From Hyaloscypha bicolor E (lineage: Eukaryota > Ascomycota > Leotiomycetes > Helotiales > Hyaloscyphaceae), in NCBI RefSeq assembly GCF_002865645.1, contig NW_020194620.1, positions 1,433,353-1,497,352 of the forward strand: a DNA stretch of 64,000 bases, given 5' to 3'. The notes beneath the pieces are model-generated. The model did not search any database, was not told the DNA's origin, and was given only the letters and a program-made list of their open reading frames with translations. Shown one piece after another: positions 21,880 to 37,256 of this stretch; within the stretch, counting starts at the first letter, position 1; each line of letters opens with the position of its first letter. The translations under genes were made by a program, and so were the position numbers.

Positions 21880-24099
21880 TGGACCGTCACCGTCGGTGGC
21901 AAGCGATGTTGACAGCTGCGGATTGGTCTTCGTCTTCGTCTTCTTCTTCGTCCTCGTCCTCGAGGAGTGTTGTTCGGGAATGCGACGAGCGAGGTGGAAG
22001 GGTGAGGTGAAGTGAGGTGAAGTAAGGCGGGGTGTGTTGAGGTGTGGTGCGGCAGTGCTTCGTAGTTCGTAAAATGCGGAGGAGAATCTTTTTATGAGGT
22101 GACAAGCTGGAATTCATGCTGTTGCCAGTTCACCAGGTTGGTCTGTCGTTTACTACGATCCCTGGTCACTCAATTTGCACCTCAACCAGCCAAACGATCC
22201 AAATCTCGACGAGCACGGCAATCCTGGGACGTTCTGCGGACGTGCCTCTTTTAGGTTTTATGAAGCGCTTCATGCCGACCGAAGCTCTTTTCCTTTTTTC
22301 CCTACCTCTTCTATTAATATTTATTTCCCATTCTCCCACCACCTGGCCGACCGGTTTGCATAAGTGCGCCATTGGAGGGGGGGAGGGTCTCTTCACAATT
22401 GTCGAGTCTTCTAATAATATTGCACGTTTCAGGTTATGCAGCTGCCACATTCCTGATCCCAGAATCATTCTCCCGATCGCAATTGGTGCAGAGCAGCACG
22501 ATCTCCTTCCGGACCCATTTTCAGTCTGCTGTGCTCCGAGAGGCTCCTCGAAGCGGAGAAGCCAGGATGGCCTGATCAGGCCTGTTACGGAATGTAGAGT
22601 GCAGGAATCTCGTCAGTCTCGTCAATCTTGTCATCTTCTAAATGCGCCAGCTGGCCGGGGAGAATCAATTATGTCCCGATCATTGGCTTATTACAAAGAC
22701 ACAAGTTCCTCTTTCCGGAAAAACAGAACACACCACAGGCAGTTCTATCATGTTTCGTCAGAGCCGCCTCCACCTTGAGGGATCTGACGCGGGAAGTCAG
22801 TCATTGACAACTTCTTCAGGAGTCCACTCCACGAATGCTACAGAGCAGTCCGAAGCGACGATCAGCTGGATATTCTGTGCCGCCTGCAGTGGCTAATCCT
22901 TGAAGCCTGAACCTCCTTTTGGGAATTGTCCTTGATGATAGCAGGGGATACGAGGTGGCAGTGGTATGGATTATGTTCTAGAATTCCACGTGGTCACTGA
23001 AGAAGAAGCAGTGCCGCGACCCAAAAGACAGATCACTGCCACCGAATGTGTTGGCAGTGAGGCTGTGCTTCCAACTATGCGTGTCTCGGCGTAGCAAGCG
23101 CACACGACCTTGTCCACAAGATCTGAGAAGTCTTGGGCTTAGTCCTGCTCACAGATCGACTTTGAAAGTTCGGCAGTTATCATCGTAAAAATGAGGGAGA
23201 TATTATTTCAATGCAAGATGCAGCACCGGGAGGCTCTTACGAAATATATTCGCCTGAGGCAGTCGAACAAGAGCTGCAGAAGGATGGCAGGACACAAATA
23301 TTCCAACCAAAAAATGTTGGTTATGCTTCGACTCAAGATGGCAGCAAACACGGAGGCCAGTTTCGAATTAATGTGTATCTCTGGAAAGTAACGACTACAC
23401 CTCGGCTGTAGTGGTTCGTTTTTAAGTGACAGGGCAACTGTCAAAGATCGCAAACTGCTCAAACAACCCACTCAACGGTTGACACAGTAGTGAAGAAATG
23501 TGCAAGAAATTGGAACCAGATCAGGAGAGTCTCCTCGCCTCTGCGGGAAAGCCATCATTGTTGTCGGTATACTTGTATCAAGAGCATGTCGGCTCAAAAC
23601 CCGTTACTCTTTCGAGAGTTACCCCCCGCCCGTATCTCTCAGCCCTCTCGTCGGCTGCCATAGCATTCCTCGTATTGGACTGCGAGCTGTATCGACAACT
23701 CTTCCTGAGAAAAACAAATCTTATCTCAGGGCTGGCACAGAAAAGGGGCAGAACGTACCTCACGTGATGTCGGGGGTTGAGGTGAGGTGAGAACAGGGTT
23801 CGCGAGAGAACGGGCAGATCCACGCGTGGGTCGTCATCGCAGTACACTCGACTCGACCAAATCTGTCTCGTGCAACTTCCACGTCCACGTCCACTGCTCA
23901 ACTGCCCAGCCTTGATTCAGATATCCAAGACCAATCGCCAGCTGCCTTATCGACCTCCTTCACGCGCACCCTCGATGTAGGGCCGTCCCCGCTTTTCTCC
24001 TAAAAGTTTTCCATGGCAGCAGACTAGCTCCTCGAACAGTTACTGCCGATAGGATAGCGAGTGGACCCTGATCAAACGTCAGAATCCTACCTTCTCCAG
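21453..24099. other. Long intergenic region, CHS7 to transporter
   Basis: It holds the CHS7 promoter with the poly(G) tract and the 5' region of the sugar transporter gene. Several open frames, such as 22116-22778 forward, have no recognisable protein character. The ATG at 23767 may belong to a first exon of the transporter. Confidence 0.45.
21825..21878 (+). repeat. Poly(G) run of 54 bases
   Basis: An uninterrupted run of G from 21825 to 21878, preceded by CGCC and followed by AT. It lies about 370 bp upstream of the CHS7 start codon (G on the forward strand, so C on the CHS7 sense strand). Such a tract can fold as a G-quadruplex and is prone to replication slippage and to sequencing length error, so the exact count is doubtful. 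Confidence 0.9.
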
Positions 24100-26502
24100 A
24101 CCTCCAACATTTCCCCAAGCGCAGAGGACTGCTGCTCAACAGTCCACGACCGTCAAAATTCCTCCCCCGAAACCCCCCCGTCGCCCTGCGAATATCCCTC
24201 TACGAACTTTATCATCAGCTGCTAGCTGGTCCGACATACACTCCGAGAGGCTGCTGGGTGCACAATCAGACGAAAAGCAGGGTCGCCGGTCCTCCCTCTC
24301 CAGGTCGTCATCTCCTAGCTCGGAGTTTTCCTGGAGTGACACTGGGGATCTTGCGGAACAATTAGCGGACGCTGAGGATCCTCTGCGAATTCAGTTGCCT
24401 GCATCTTTGGGCGACCAAGTTTTTGGCGGTAGCTCCAGACGGCCTACGCGCAGAAAGGTCCGATACAACGATTCCGAGACCGTGGAACGAAAAGAATATC
24501 ATCCTGGACTCGCTAAAGAGGAGATCGAGATCCCTTCGCCTGCCCCGCGGTATATCACTAGAGCAGAGCATATCCTCGCCGCCATCATGTCTGGAGGAGA
24601 AAGGCAGATGCATGGCCTTACGGGCAAGCCATTAGTGTAGGCAGAGGTTCTCGGAACGAGCAAGCAAGCAGCTGACGGTCATCAGATACTTTACAAGTGT
24701 ATTTGTATCTTTAGGGGTCTTCCTTTTTGGCTATGATCAAGGAGTTATGTCTGGCATCATCACGTAAGAAAATTGCCTTGAAAATTATCTCAGCTAATAT
24801 CTTCGCAGTGGTCCTTTCTTTAGAGATTACTTCAACCGGCCATCTCGCGCAGAGGTTGGTACTATGGTAGCTATTCTCGAAATTGGAGCATTTTGTTCTT
24901 CACTAGTAGTCGGCAGGATTGGAGATATAATTGGGCGACGGAAAACGATTCTCTATGGATCCATGATATTCTTCATTGGGGGGGCTCTTCAGTCCTTTGC
25001 CAATGGAATGCCAATGATGCTACTTGGCCGCATCACAGCAGGCGTTGGTGTGGGAATGTTATCAACAATTGTGCCAATCTACCAGTCCGAGATTTCACCT
25101 CCACACAACCGGGGTAAATTAGCTTGTATCGAGTTCTCAGGAAACATTCTCGGTTATGCAACATCAGTATGGGTCGACTACTTTTGCAGTTTCATTCAAC
25201 ATGATTATTCTTGGAGGCTGCCATTGCTTATGCAATGTGTTATGGGTGCTCTGCTTGGTTTTGGGAGTTTAGTCATCGTTGAATCACCACGGTATGTCAC
25301 ATTGCAGGACTGTTTTTTGCAATATATTCTGATCGAGTAGGTGGCTTCTTGACAACGACCATGATGAAGAGGGAATTGTTGTTATCGCAAACCTCTATGG
25401 AGGTGGTGATATCCATGATGCAAAGGCACGCGACGAGTACCGGGAAATCAAGATGGATGTCCTTTTGCAAAGGCAGGAAGGAGAAAAGTCCTACCGCGAC
25501 ATGTTTCGTCGATACCGAACTCGAGTATTCATTGCCATGTCCGCTCAGGCTTTTGCCCAGCTCAACGGGATCAACGTCATCTCATACTACGCTCCTTATG
25601 TTTTTGAGTCTGCTGGGTGGGTTGGCCGCGATGCGATTCTAATGACTGGTATCAACGGCATCACGTATTTGATGTCCTCTGTACCACCGTGGTATCTTGT
25701 CGATCGATGGGGTCGCCGATTTATCCTTCTAAGCGGGGCCATCGCAATGGTCTTGTCCTTGTCCACAATCTCATACTTCCTCTACCTCGACGTCAGTGTA
25801 ACGCCAACATGCGTTGTAATCTTTGTTATGATTTACAATGCGGCGTTTGGATACAGTTGGGGACCTATTCCGTGGCTCTATCCTCCTGAGATTCTACCTC
25901 TCAGTATCCGTTCAAAGGGTGCAAGTTTGTCCACGGCCACTAATTGGGCGTTCAATTGGTTGGTTGGAGAACTTACGCCAGTGTTACAAGAGTTGATCGC
26001 GTGGCGCCTTTATCTCGTGCACGCATTTTTCTGTGCCACGAGTTTCGTTGTTGGTAAGGACAACTGCTATTCCATGGAAGGCAGAAGCTGATGTTTTGCA
26101 GTATATTTTATTTATCCCGAGACGGCCGGTGTAAGATTAGAAGATATGGATGCTCTTTTTGGTGATGCTACTACCGCGATGCCAACCCCAGCAACGAGAG
26201 CAGAAACCGGCTCTTTGATGGGGGCCTCCTCACCTGTTCCCTCGATGGATCTTCGAAGGGGAGTACTAGCAGGTGGACTGAATGGGAACGGACTCGGTCC
26301 CTCGAGTGCTATCCCTGGGCTCGATATCGACCCACCCCATGTTAACATTAGGAACGGGAAACCGCAATATGGTACGGACGACGATGGTTCGACGAGTGAA
26401 GGCGTCGGAGGATGGATCTCTCGCATAGTGAATAGAAACAAGGGCGACGAGGAAAGCATCAAAAGTGGGAAATATAAGCCTCTCGACCAGGACGACGAGT
26501 AA
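24100..26502 (+). CDS. MFS sugar transporter, sugar porter family
   Basis: A plasma-membrane-type major facilitator of the sugar porter family, with 12 predicted spans; the substrate cannot be told. Exons: (24100)-24636, 24686-24763, 24809-25291, 25341-26053, 26102-26502. Family motifs are FGYDQGVMSGIIT, GRIGDIIGRRKT, GRITAGVGVGM, ESPRWLL across intron 4, QLNGINVISYYAPYVFESAG, DRWGRR and YPPEILPLSIRSKGAS. The usual PETKG signature is PETAG here. A 170-residue polar N-terminus rich in Pro, Ser and Arg precedes span 1, and a polar tail of about 110 residues follows the last span. No in-frame ATG exists before the transporter core except late ones. A first exon at 23767-23786 (ATG, donor GTGAGA) spliced to 24100 would keep frame and give 743 residues; this is unproven. 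Confidence 0.88.
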
Positions 26503-29094
26503 GAGGTCGACCTTTAGGGGGCATTGTTGGATTTATAGAAGACGGTTACCTTAGACAGCGGGGCATAAAGGACGTCCCTGGTTATATGGATATCAGACCG
26601 ATCTGAACCCATAGAACAATTGTACAATTTCGTGAAGGAAGTTGTTTGCTTTTGAAAGAAGTGCCAATAATAGGGAATTGGAGGGAGGAGGAGGCTAGAA
26701 GCGAAGGATATCGGCCGGTTGGTACAGTCTGGAGCATTCGGAAGTGGCTGGTGGCTGCATTTCGACTATAACCAGATACGTTGTGATGCGACCACATGTG
26801 GCTATCCAGGCCATTTTATACGTTCGAGGTGGAGAGCGAGACTTTAGAATAACTTCTGAGAGGTACGATGTCATCCATTATAAGGTTTCTGCTACCACGC
26901 AAGGATTGCGAAGACCCTCTTTTGCTCATCTCTCATCTCCTTCCTCTGAACGATGGCCATCAACTAACAAAATTTCCGCCTTCCAAACCCACTGCAGAAT
27001 TAACGCTTATAGCCCTGCTCTCCTCGCCCGTATGATTCTCTATTCCTTCATGCCTAGTCTATCAGTCTCCCCATCTCCCCACTTACCGTGAAGACAGTTC
27101 TTAGGAGACCTCGTAAGATCAGTACCGTATCCCACCTCAGCCATCTCGAACCGATCCCCCGCCGTCCTCAGAATACAGTCCACCAGCTCAAACCATATGC
27201 CATCGGTGGGACCAAAACTAAGCCTAAGTACAGCGACCCAACCCCTATTACCAACCACCCCGGCCCCTCCGCTGAGAGTATCGTTTTTCGTGGCCGACGC
27301 CAGATCGACGAATGATGGGAACGGCAGACGTGAATAGTCTGGAAGTTCGACTACTCGAATTGTAGGAAGGCACTGGTATACCCACCAAGGCCGCCATTAA
27401 CGCTCCTCTCCTCCTTCTCTTCGATTCTCCTTGGCATCGAATACCAGCCCAAGATTCTCCTTTCCGATATTTGCGTACGCTTGCAGACGTAAGTTGTTAT
27501 GTTAGCTTTCCAGCTCCTTGCAGCATCCGATCAACAGTTCAAAAAGGGGAGGAACCCGACCCAACACCTGCACACTCCCACTTGCGCCTGCAGAAATTCA
27601 TTCCCAAGCCAAACCTAATCACCAGAGCATCCACTAGCGCCACTGACAAGTACTTAAGCCCTGCTGTCGCCCAGCCTCCAGTCCTTCTCTTGTCTCTTTA
27701 AAATATGCAAGTACGAATCTAGGAGCTCAAGAATCTCCAGATTCCGATGCTTGCAACCCAAGCAAGCATCGTCGAACAGCTCCAGCTTAGACGGGCAACG
27801 CAATTTTTGATTTCATTCCTCGCTAAGGACTCGGGGTGGTGGTGGTCGTTGTCATCGCGAGCTAGCGGACCGGGACGAGGCCGCAGAGAAAAATGGTATG
27901 GATGCAGGCATCTGAAGTTGTACACCGCTAACGACCTCCACTCCCTATCCTCACAGAATTGTTGACTGGTTCTTCATACATCGGCGGTCGCAGGCTCTCG
28001 GCGTTGGGTTGCACATGATCGCGGAAGATGGATGGCGAAGGAGTCGGAGATTTTGGGAGCTGAGAAAATGACAAGCTGAAGAGGAAGGCAAGCAGGTAAC
28101 TAGGCACCCCTTGCAATCAAATTCATCAAGCTGTCACATCCGATCCTGCTCTTGAATTCTGTTTTGCTTCATTCGAGGGCCTTCTCCCTTTACTGTTTGA
28201 CGCCTTGTGTTGGTGTCGGAAGGAAAGAACGAGGACTCAAGGCAACGAGTACTTAAAGCAGACACAAAACCATTAATTACGGTCCCATCCGTGACTGACA
28301 CAATAATTTGAAGGAAATATCCAGCTCGTAGTCGAGCCTAGTCTTCAGGTTCCTTTCCAGCAAGCTGGAGGGAGGACTGATGTTGCCAAACACGAGGGAA
28401 ATGACAAAGGTTTGCCCTTGATGATACGAAATAGATAAAGCCAACTCTCAAATGCCATCTTGGTACCAAAAACGTTTGAATATCAGTAAATAGGCTCAAG
28501 ATATCACTGCTGCGATGATGTAACCTTAGGGCAGAGCCGCATCACATGAAGAGGCGCACAAAAGGCGTTTCGAACAGCACAATGCTCAAGGACTGTACGC
28601 ACATGCACCCTTATCTCAAGCCTCGTATATAGAGTATGCAAGGAGAAGATTGATGGGCCATGAATTGAGAGAAAGGCATCACGTCAAATTAGCCCCCTTT
28701 ACGCGGCACACCAAGTGAAATGTGTCCGTTCGCCTAAAAAGCTCGCCCCCAGCAGCGGATTCCAAAATTAGATTTGATTCGGCATTCAGCTTGAATACGC
28801 ATCTCTCCTGAGAACAGATAGTTTCTCAGCTGCAACTGCATCGCCGGAATCCCAGTGTTGCAGCCGTAGACGCCCTTCGAAGCCGAAACCTTCTTGCGCG
28901 GAGATGGTTGACTCTGGCAATTGATACTTCTTTTTAATTCACGTCACCTTTACTTTCTCGACTCTCATTTGCCAGCCGCGTCTCCTCACTCCTCATCGAC
29001 AACTTCGAGACGAACTCTGCCTTTTGCGCGGTCTGTATTATCTTGCAGAAGCTAGGCTGTCCTAGAATACTATCCGCACTCTGCAGCCTTCACA
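26503..29094. other. Long intergenic region before PMT2
   Basis: About 2.6 kb without a recognisable gene. Short frames on both strands look like chance. The last few hundred bases are probably the PMT2 promoter and leader. Confidence 0.45.
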
Positions 29095-31565
29095 ATGGCT
29101 TCTGAAAAGGGAGTGCTTGCGTCCGGCCTCGAATCGGACAGTCAGTCCATTCGTCGGCGCAATGTGCTTTCAACTTCACCAGATGGAGGCATGGCGAACA
29201 GGGTGGAGATAGATGACAAGAAGACACAAATTAAGAAGGTGAGAGCAGGCAAATTTCTTTAGAAGCTGGGTCTTCTATTTTCACTAGCTGACGCTGACTT
29301 TTGTCTCTTCAACAGAAAGAGCAGACATTACTAGAATTCCTAGACGAATGGGAATTTCTGATTGCACCCCTCATCTTCACCATATTTGCATTCTTTACCC
29401 GAATGTACAAGATTGGGTTGTCACCGATTGTTACTTGGGACGAAGCACAGTACGAAATGCCCCTATTCTCAGTCCCTCCCAATCCAGCAACTAACTACGG
29501 AGAACAGTTTTGGCAAATTTGGCTCCCACTACCTGAAGCGAGAATTCTACTTCGATGTCCACCCGCCTCTTGGAAAGATGCTTGTTGGATTGTCCGGATA
29601 CTTGGCAGGATACAATGGTTCCTTCGAATTCAAGTCCGGCGAGAAATATCCCGAAGAACTCAACTACACTTTCATGCGTGCATTCAATGCCTTTTTTGGT
29701 GCTGTTACCATCCCTCTGGCTTACTATACAGCCCGCGAGTTGAATTTGAAGAGGCCCGCTGTGTGGTTCGTCACCCTCATGGTGCTTTGCGAAAACTCAT
29801 ACACCACCATCAGCCGATTCATCCTCCTCGATTCTATGCTGCTCTGCTTTACATTCACAACTGTTCTATGTTGGGCCAGATTTCATAGACTTCAGAAGCA
29901 ATCCTTCAGCCCAGAGTGGTTCGCTTGGCTTGCTCTTACCGGCGTGAGCATAGGTTGTGTTTGCAGTGTCAAATGGGTCGGGGCTTTCTGCACAGCAATG
30001 GTTGGACTATACACCATTGAGGACCTCTGGAACAAGTTTGGAGATACCAAAATGCCGCCGGTACGTCTTGAGAGTTTTTAAATATGTTGATGGCCCTACT
30101 AACATATCTTGCAGCTCACCCTTGCAGCTCACTTGGGTTCCCGGGTTGCCGGTCTCATTGTCATTCCATTGATTGTTTACATGCTCTCTTTCGCGCTTCA
30201 CTTTGCCATTCTAGAGAACAGTGGCCCCGGAGATGCCCAGATGAGCTCTTTGTTCCAAGCAAACCTCAGAGGCACCGAGGTCGGAAAAGACAGCCCACTT
30301 GAAATCGCCTATGGATCTCGAGCTACTATCAAAAATATGGGCTATGGTGGCGGTCTTCTCCACTCTCACGTCCAGACCTACCCAGAGGGCTCAACTCAAC
30401 AGCAAATTACGTGTTACCATCACAAGGATGCCAATAACGAATGGTGGTTCTACCCCAACCGACAACAACCAGAGCATGATCCTGAAGCTCCACCTAAGTT
30501 TGTCGCGGACGGAGATGTTCTGCGCTTGATCCATTCTCAGACTGGCCGAAATCTCCATTCTCACGAAGTTGCCGCACCGGTCACCAAGGCTGACCGGGAG
30601 GTTTCGTGTTACGGAAATACCACTGTTGGTGATGAGAAGGACCACTGGACCATGGAAGTCGTCAAAGATGTTGCATCCAGCGACAGGTCCAAGATTAGGA
30701 CTCTGACCACTGCGTTCAGACTTAGGCACAATGTGCTGGGCTGCTATCTCCGAGCTGGCAATGTCAACTTACCTCAGTGGGGTTTCAAGCAAATCGAAGT
30801 CACCTGTGACAAAAACAACAACCCCAAAGACGTATATACTCACTGGAACGTCGAAGCTCACTGGAATGAAAAACGTAAGTTGCCAGAAAAGATATCTGTT
30901 CTATTTGCTAATAAGTCGTAGTACCTGCTGCCGACGCTGGAGCCTACAAGTCCCCCTTCTTCCAGGATTTCATCCACTTGAACGTGGCTATGATGACCTC
31001 GAATAACGCACTTGTCCCAGATCCAGACAAGCAAGACGATTTGGCCTCTCAGTTCTGGCAATGGCCAATCCTCCATGTCGGTCTCCGTATGTGTGGATGG
31101 GACGACTCTATTGTCAAGTATTTCCTCCTTGGAAACCCTCTGGTCTACTGGCTTTCCACGGCCTCCCTGGGCATAGTAGCAGTTATGGTAGCTTGGTACC
31201 TCGTCCGATGGCAACGAGGCTATGACGACCTCAAGCAAGCTGATATTGATCAAATCCACTATTCGGCGCTCTATCCTGTCCTTGGTTGGTTCCTGCACTA
31301 CTTGCCATTTGTTGCCATGGCTCGTGTCACCTATGTGCATCACTATTATCCGGCTCTATACTTCGCCATCCTCAACCTTGGATTCGTCACCAACTGGATT
31401 CTGAGCAATCAAATCAAGAGTGCGCAATACGCAATCTATGGTGTCCTGTATGCCACGACCATCGGACTTTACATTCTGTTCATACCAATCAGTTGGGGAA
31501 TGGTTGGTCCCAACCGCCAATACAGCTACTTGAAGTGGTTCGACAACTGGAGGGTAACGGACTAA
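29095..31565 (+). CDS. PMT2: Protein O-mannosyltransferase Pmt2
   Basis: Pmt2 transfers mannose from dolichyl-phosphate mannose to Ser and Thr of secretory proteins in the ER membrane, usually as a Pmt1-Pmt2 heterodimer. Five exons, 29095-29238, 29316-29449, 29508-30060, 30115-30874 and 30922-31565, sum to 2235 nt (744 residues), typical for the subfamily. The catalytic loop motif VTWDEAHFGKFGS spans intron 2 (the codon for His is split). It is followed by HYLKREFYFDVHPPLGKML and GYLAGYNGSFEF, characteristic of PMT2. A luminal MIR region (LHSHVQTYPEGSTQQQITCY, LHSHEVAAPVTKADREVSCY) occupies the centre. The C-terminal spans include ARVTYVHHYYPALYFAILN. It ends YSYLKWFDNWRVTD. Confidence 0.96.
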
Positions 31566-32655
31566 ATAACGACCAGTCGAAGACTCGGAATGCGAGCTGA
31601 AATGAGAAAAAGGGGCGGAGAGGGATAGAAGTTTTGGATGCTTCTATAAACAGAGACGCATGGAAACACATTTCTTCGCGTGTGTTAAACCACTTTTCAT
31701 TTGTCTGATAAGGAAAATACGGGAGCTCGAGGGGAATCTTACGGATGGGGAAGAGGCGCCTAGGTACAGCAGAATCAACTCCTAATGTTGTGTACAACCA
31801 AGTTTCTGTTGCGCTTGGCATCAGTGTCCCCAACCGTTCTCGTGTACCAAGACGATCACAGATGTGAGGGGTGAATATTCATTCCACAACTTTTGTTGCA
31901 CTTCCAATGCTCCAAAAGTTCCCGAACATTGAACATCCCCTGTATAGTGGATCTTCGAAGGTAAGTTTTTCTTTCGGACATGGATCAATGTCTCCGATTT
32001 TCTGGTAACCCCTTTCCCCGTGTGGATCAGATGGATTGATTGCAAGTGCTAAATGTCGAGGAACAAGAGGCGGAAGTTTATAATCACGTGACATGATTTG
32101 TTTTTCTCCTGATCAAGTGCCACACAGCCACTCGACTGCTCTCGATGCCGCTTTCGACGATAAATGAAGGTCATTGTTTGATCAACTTGGATACATTTAC
32201 TGGCTTCAAGCGGTGGTACTTGCTTGACCTCAAATTGGGGTTTCTAATCATTTAGTTTTCGTTCTTCGCAGTGAACCTATGAAGTTATCTTGGGCAGGGA
32301 GTTGGGCCAAGTGATGGCTATTAGAAAGATAGGTGAATCTTGGCTGCCGCTTGATCCTTGCTTCGAAATCTTATTGAATCAGTTGAGATAATGTCCCTTA
32401 AGTTCTTGTACTTCGTCACTCCGAGTGGACCTAAAGAGGAAAATCATGATCTATTCAGGTGTCCAGGTCGCTATGCTAAGAACCGTAGCCCGTAAGCAAA
32501 TACCCATGTCATAGCTTTTGGTGAACTCCTAGCCAGCGAAATCGCAAAAATGCGCCAATCTAAAGCCTCACAGCACTGAAGGCCTCCGCAGAGGAATGAT
32601 GCAGAACAAGGCTGAAAACAACGTGGAAAGAAAGGAGGATGGGCATTTGTGGTTT
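31566..32655. other. Convergent 3' region, PMT2 and MET17
   Basis: About 1.1 kb between two stop codons. No gene or RNA is recognised. Confidence 0.5.
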
Positions 32656-34546
<1,891 letters not shown>

Positions 34547-36659
34547 TGTGAAGTCTTGGATATCTGGTGTCTGGAGGAGTGGATTGGGAGTGGATTGGGA
34601 ATTGAGAGAGCAGTGCAAGGGACGTGGACTTGCTGTTAAGTGAATCCGAGGATGTACGGGCTAGCGGGTTGGCCTTTTATTTTCGGGATGGTTCGATCGA
34701 CGGTGGGGTAATAAAAATGGAAAACTTCAAGCACGCAATCGGGCGTGGGCAAGCCAGCACCTCTTTCGGGCTACCTGGCATGGCATGGCATGGCAGTGTT
34801 CACAGCAGCTCACGGGACACTTGATTCCTGCTCAATCCTGTTGCTGCGGCTTCGGAGCCACAGGGGAAGGGGATGGGGATGGGGATGGGGAAGCAGGGCT
34901 GGAGGGCTGGAAGGCTGGAGGGCTGCCTCTCCCAAGATTCTGTTCATCTGTCGGCCGCTGGTTAGTTGCGCAGTGTGCACCAGTCCCTGCAGCATCCAGG
35001 AGATGGGGTGCGTGGTGGATCGTGGAGGGGTCGAGAATGCTGGCGATGCTGGCCTTCTCTTCTACTGGCCATCCGCGGTGTGTGAACGGCAGAGAAGGCT
35101 GAAGAAAAAAAGAAGGCTGACGCCACAAGGAAGGCCGAAGGAACAACTTCGAATGGCAGCCTTGCGACAAAATTACATTATGCATCTGTCATCATTGCCA
35201 CAGCCTGAAAGCAAAGCAGGCTGGGCGGGTTTGAGCATTCGCCAGATTGAGAGTGAAACTTCGAGGCGACGAGGCGACGAGGCCACTCTCCAGCCACGCA
35301 CGGCTTTCCGCCCTTTTCCAGGAGCTCTGGTGGCTGTGGCTGGTGGCAGGTGGCTGGTGCCATTGTCGAATTCCTCTTTCCTCCCCACCAACCCCCACCC
35401 CCTATTCAGCGCGACAAAAATAGGCTCGAGCCGATGCGGCCATTGCACCGATGGCCTCAACCCACCACGCCCAAACGCAATCGCGATCGTGGCAGTCTCA
35501 CGGTCTCACGGTCTCACGGTCTCACGGTCTCACCCACGTCCAGGATCACCAGGAAGAGGGCCCTTGATCTCCTCTTGGCGCGCGTGAAGACTACTAAGCC
35601 GCCGGAGAACTTGAACTCTCAGTCTACCAAGACGTCTGGGACTCCAGCGCCAATGTCCCACGAGTTCCAAGACCTATGCGATATCCGCGCGCAAGCTCTA
35701 GATTTGTCGGCAGCATTCTTCGACACTTCTCGGCCAGTATTGGCATTCTAGGTTTGTTTCATTGCTGAGCGCTAGTGCCGTCGCCGCGTCTTGCGTCGTA
35801 CACTCTGTGTATCGAGGTCCTCATCAGATCAGGCGAAAAGCTTGTTTCCGTCTCCGTCCTGCAGCCTCTTTCCTTGTATTGTTTGGTGGTTGTACACGTG
35901 TTGTATTGTGTTCTGTTGTGTTGAGTCGGGTCAAGTCGAGTCGAGTCGTGTCGAAATATTGGTGGAAGTTTCTGAAGCCACAAGTCCCACAACCCCGCGT
36001 AGCACATCAACGGCCCGCCAGAGGGTGATCTCAAAGAGAGTGGAAGTGAGGCATCGCGCCCTGGCTGCTGCAGCGCACGCCGATACAGTATTTGCCGTAA
36101 GGCCAGCCGAATACTTGTAATCTCCATCTGGGCCCTGGCCCAGGAACACCGAGATCGCGTGGTCGGACCCTGCCCAAGGCCCTCCCCCAAGGCCCTCCCC
36201 ATCCACTGGTGATTGGCCCCCGAGCGTGTCTGCGACTCTGCCCTCGGGAACCCTGTTGCTTAACTGGCGTGACTGGCGTCCCTCCCCTGCCCGTTTCAAA
36301 ATGATACCGAAGGGTTATGTCCACCGTCCCCAGATTATGCGTCCCTTTTTCATTCATAGAGGTCGCCTGCCCCGACTGGGACCACGTCCTGCAGCCCTTC
36401 CCTTTTCTTCACATATTCCCGTAATTGCAAGTCATATCAGGCGTGTGTGTGGTCTGCGACTCCTCACGATCCATTCTCCTTCCCACTTTTTGCTTCTCTG
36501 GACCTTTCCATCAATAATCCCATTCATACGCTCATTCCACGCGCGCACCAGTTGCTGCAGCTCGACCTTTACTACTACACAGTACGTGAGTCGCTACGAC
36601 GTCCAGGACAACGAGAAACGAGTTATACGTGAAATTACGACATCCTGAGATCTAGCAAG
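34547..36659. promoter_or_regulatory. Long divergent promoter region, MET17 and MARVEL gene
   Basis: About 2.1 kb between two divergent start codons. It has low-complexity stretches: GGGGAT repeats near 34866, GGCTGGA repeats near 34895, five copies of an 8-bp unit near 35494 and GTCGA repeats near 35935. A CACGTG box lies at 35895-35900, closer to the MARVEL gene. The long open frames are low-complexity artefacts. No RNA gene is recognised. Confidence 0.45.
35494..35535 (+). repeat. Microsatellite-like (GTCTCACG)n, about five copies
   Basis: The octamer GTCTCACG is repeated in tandem from about 35494 to 35535 with essentially no divergence. It lies in the intergenic region upstream of the MARVEL gene. 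Confidence 0.85.
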
Positions 36660-37256
36660 ATGGCGTTTGGATTGCTCCTCCCTCTGCGCATCGCACAATT
36701 TGTCTTTGCCATTGTAATCGTCGGTCTCTCAGCATACGGTATGGACTTCTCCCCATCGAGCAAAAAGGTACAAGAGTAATAAAATGAAATAGTTGCCCAC
36801 TGGTACGATGCCGACACCTTGACCGCATCTCCTTCTCAGATCAACTTCCTGATCTTCCTCCCCCTATTCTCATTCCTCTCCATCGCCTATCTGGAAGTGA
36901 CACCCCGCTTCGCTGCAAAGGGTATGTTAGTATCGGCCCGATCCCCTCCTTCAATATTGACAAAAGCAGCATCACACCCATACCTCCACCTCGCTTTTGA
37001 GGTTCTAAACGTCCTGTTCTACTTCGCCGGCTTTGTCGCTCTCGCAGTCTTCTTGGGCAAGCTCCTCTTCTGTCGAGGCTCCGTGTGCGCCGCAGCTCGC
37101 GCTGATGCCGTCTTCGCGGCGTTCAGCTGGATCCTCTGGACTGGAACTACCACCATCCTCGCTTTGGAGATCTTCAAGGGCGGAATCAGCGGCATGAAAA
37201 CTGACAAGCAGGCCAAGAATGCCATGAAGGAGGTGCCATCGACTGTGGGCCCATGA
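36660..37256 (+). CDS. MARVEL-domain membrane protein
   Basis: Small four-span membrane proteins of this fungal family (Nce102-like) sit in the plasma membrane, some in eisosome domains; the exact role here is not known. Three exons, 36660-36738, 36793-36921 and 36970-37256, total 495 nt (164 residues). Membrane spans are at about 5-27 (starting LLLPLRIAQFVFAIVIVGL), 43-61, 74-98 and 108-132. A short polar C-terminal tail rich in Lys follows (MKTDKQAKNAMKEVP). Introns are 54 and 48 nt. An AATAAA lies near 37489 in the presumed 3' region. Confidence 0.85.

Noticed and set aside
21372..21902. Reverse frame with a long poly-Pro run
   Set aside because: The Pro run is only the translation of the poly(G) tract, and the frame's end overlaps CHS7 exon 1, which has its own ATG.
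22116..22778. 220-codon forward frame
   Set aside because: It has an ATG but a shuffled, Ser/Pro/His-rich composition, no domain and no support from splice sites.
34745..35587. 280-codon forward frame
   Set aside because: It runs through GGGGAT and GTCTCACG repeats and starts in no conserved context; low-complexity artefact.
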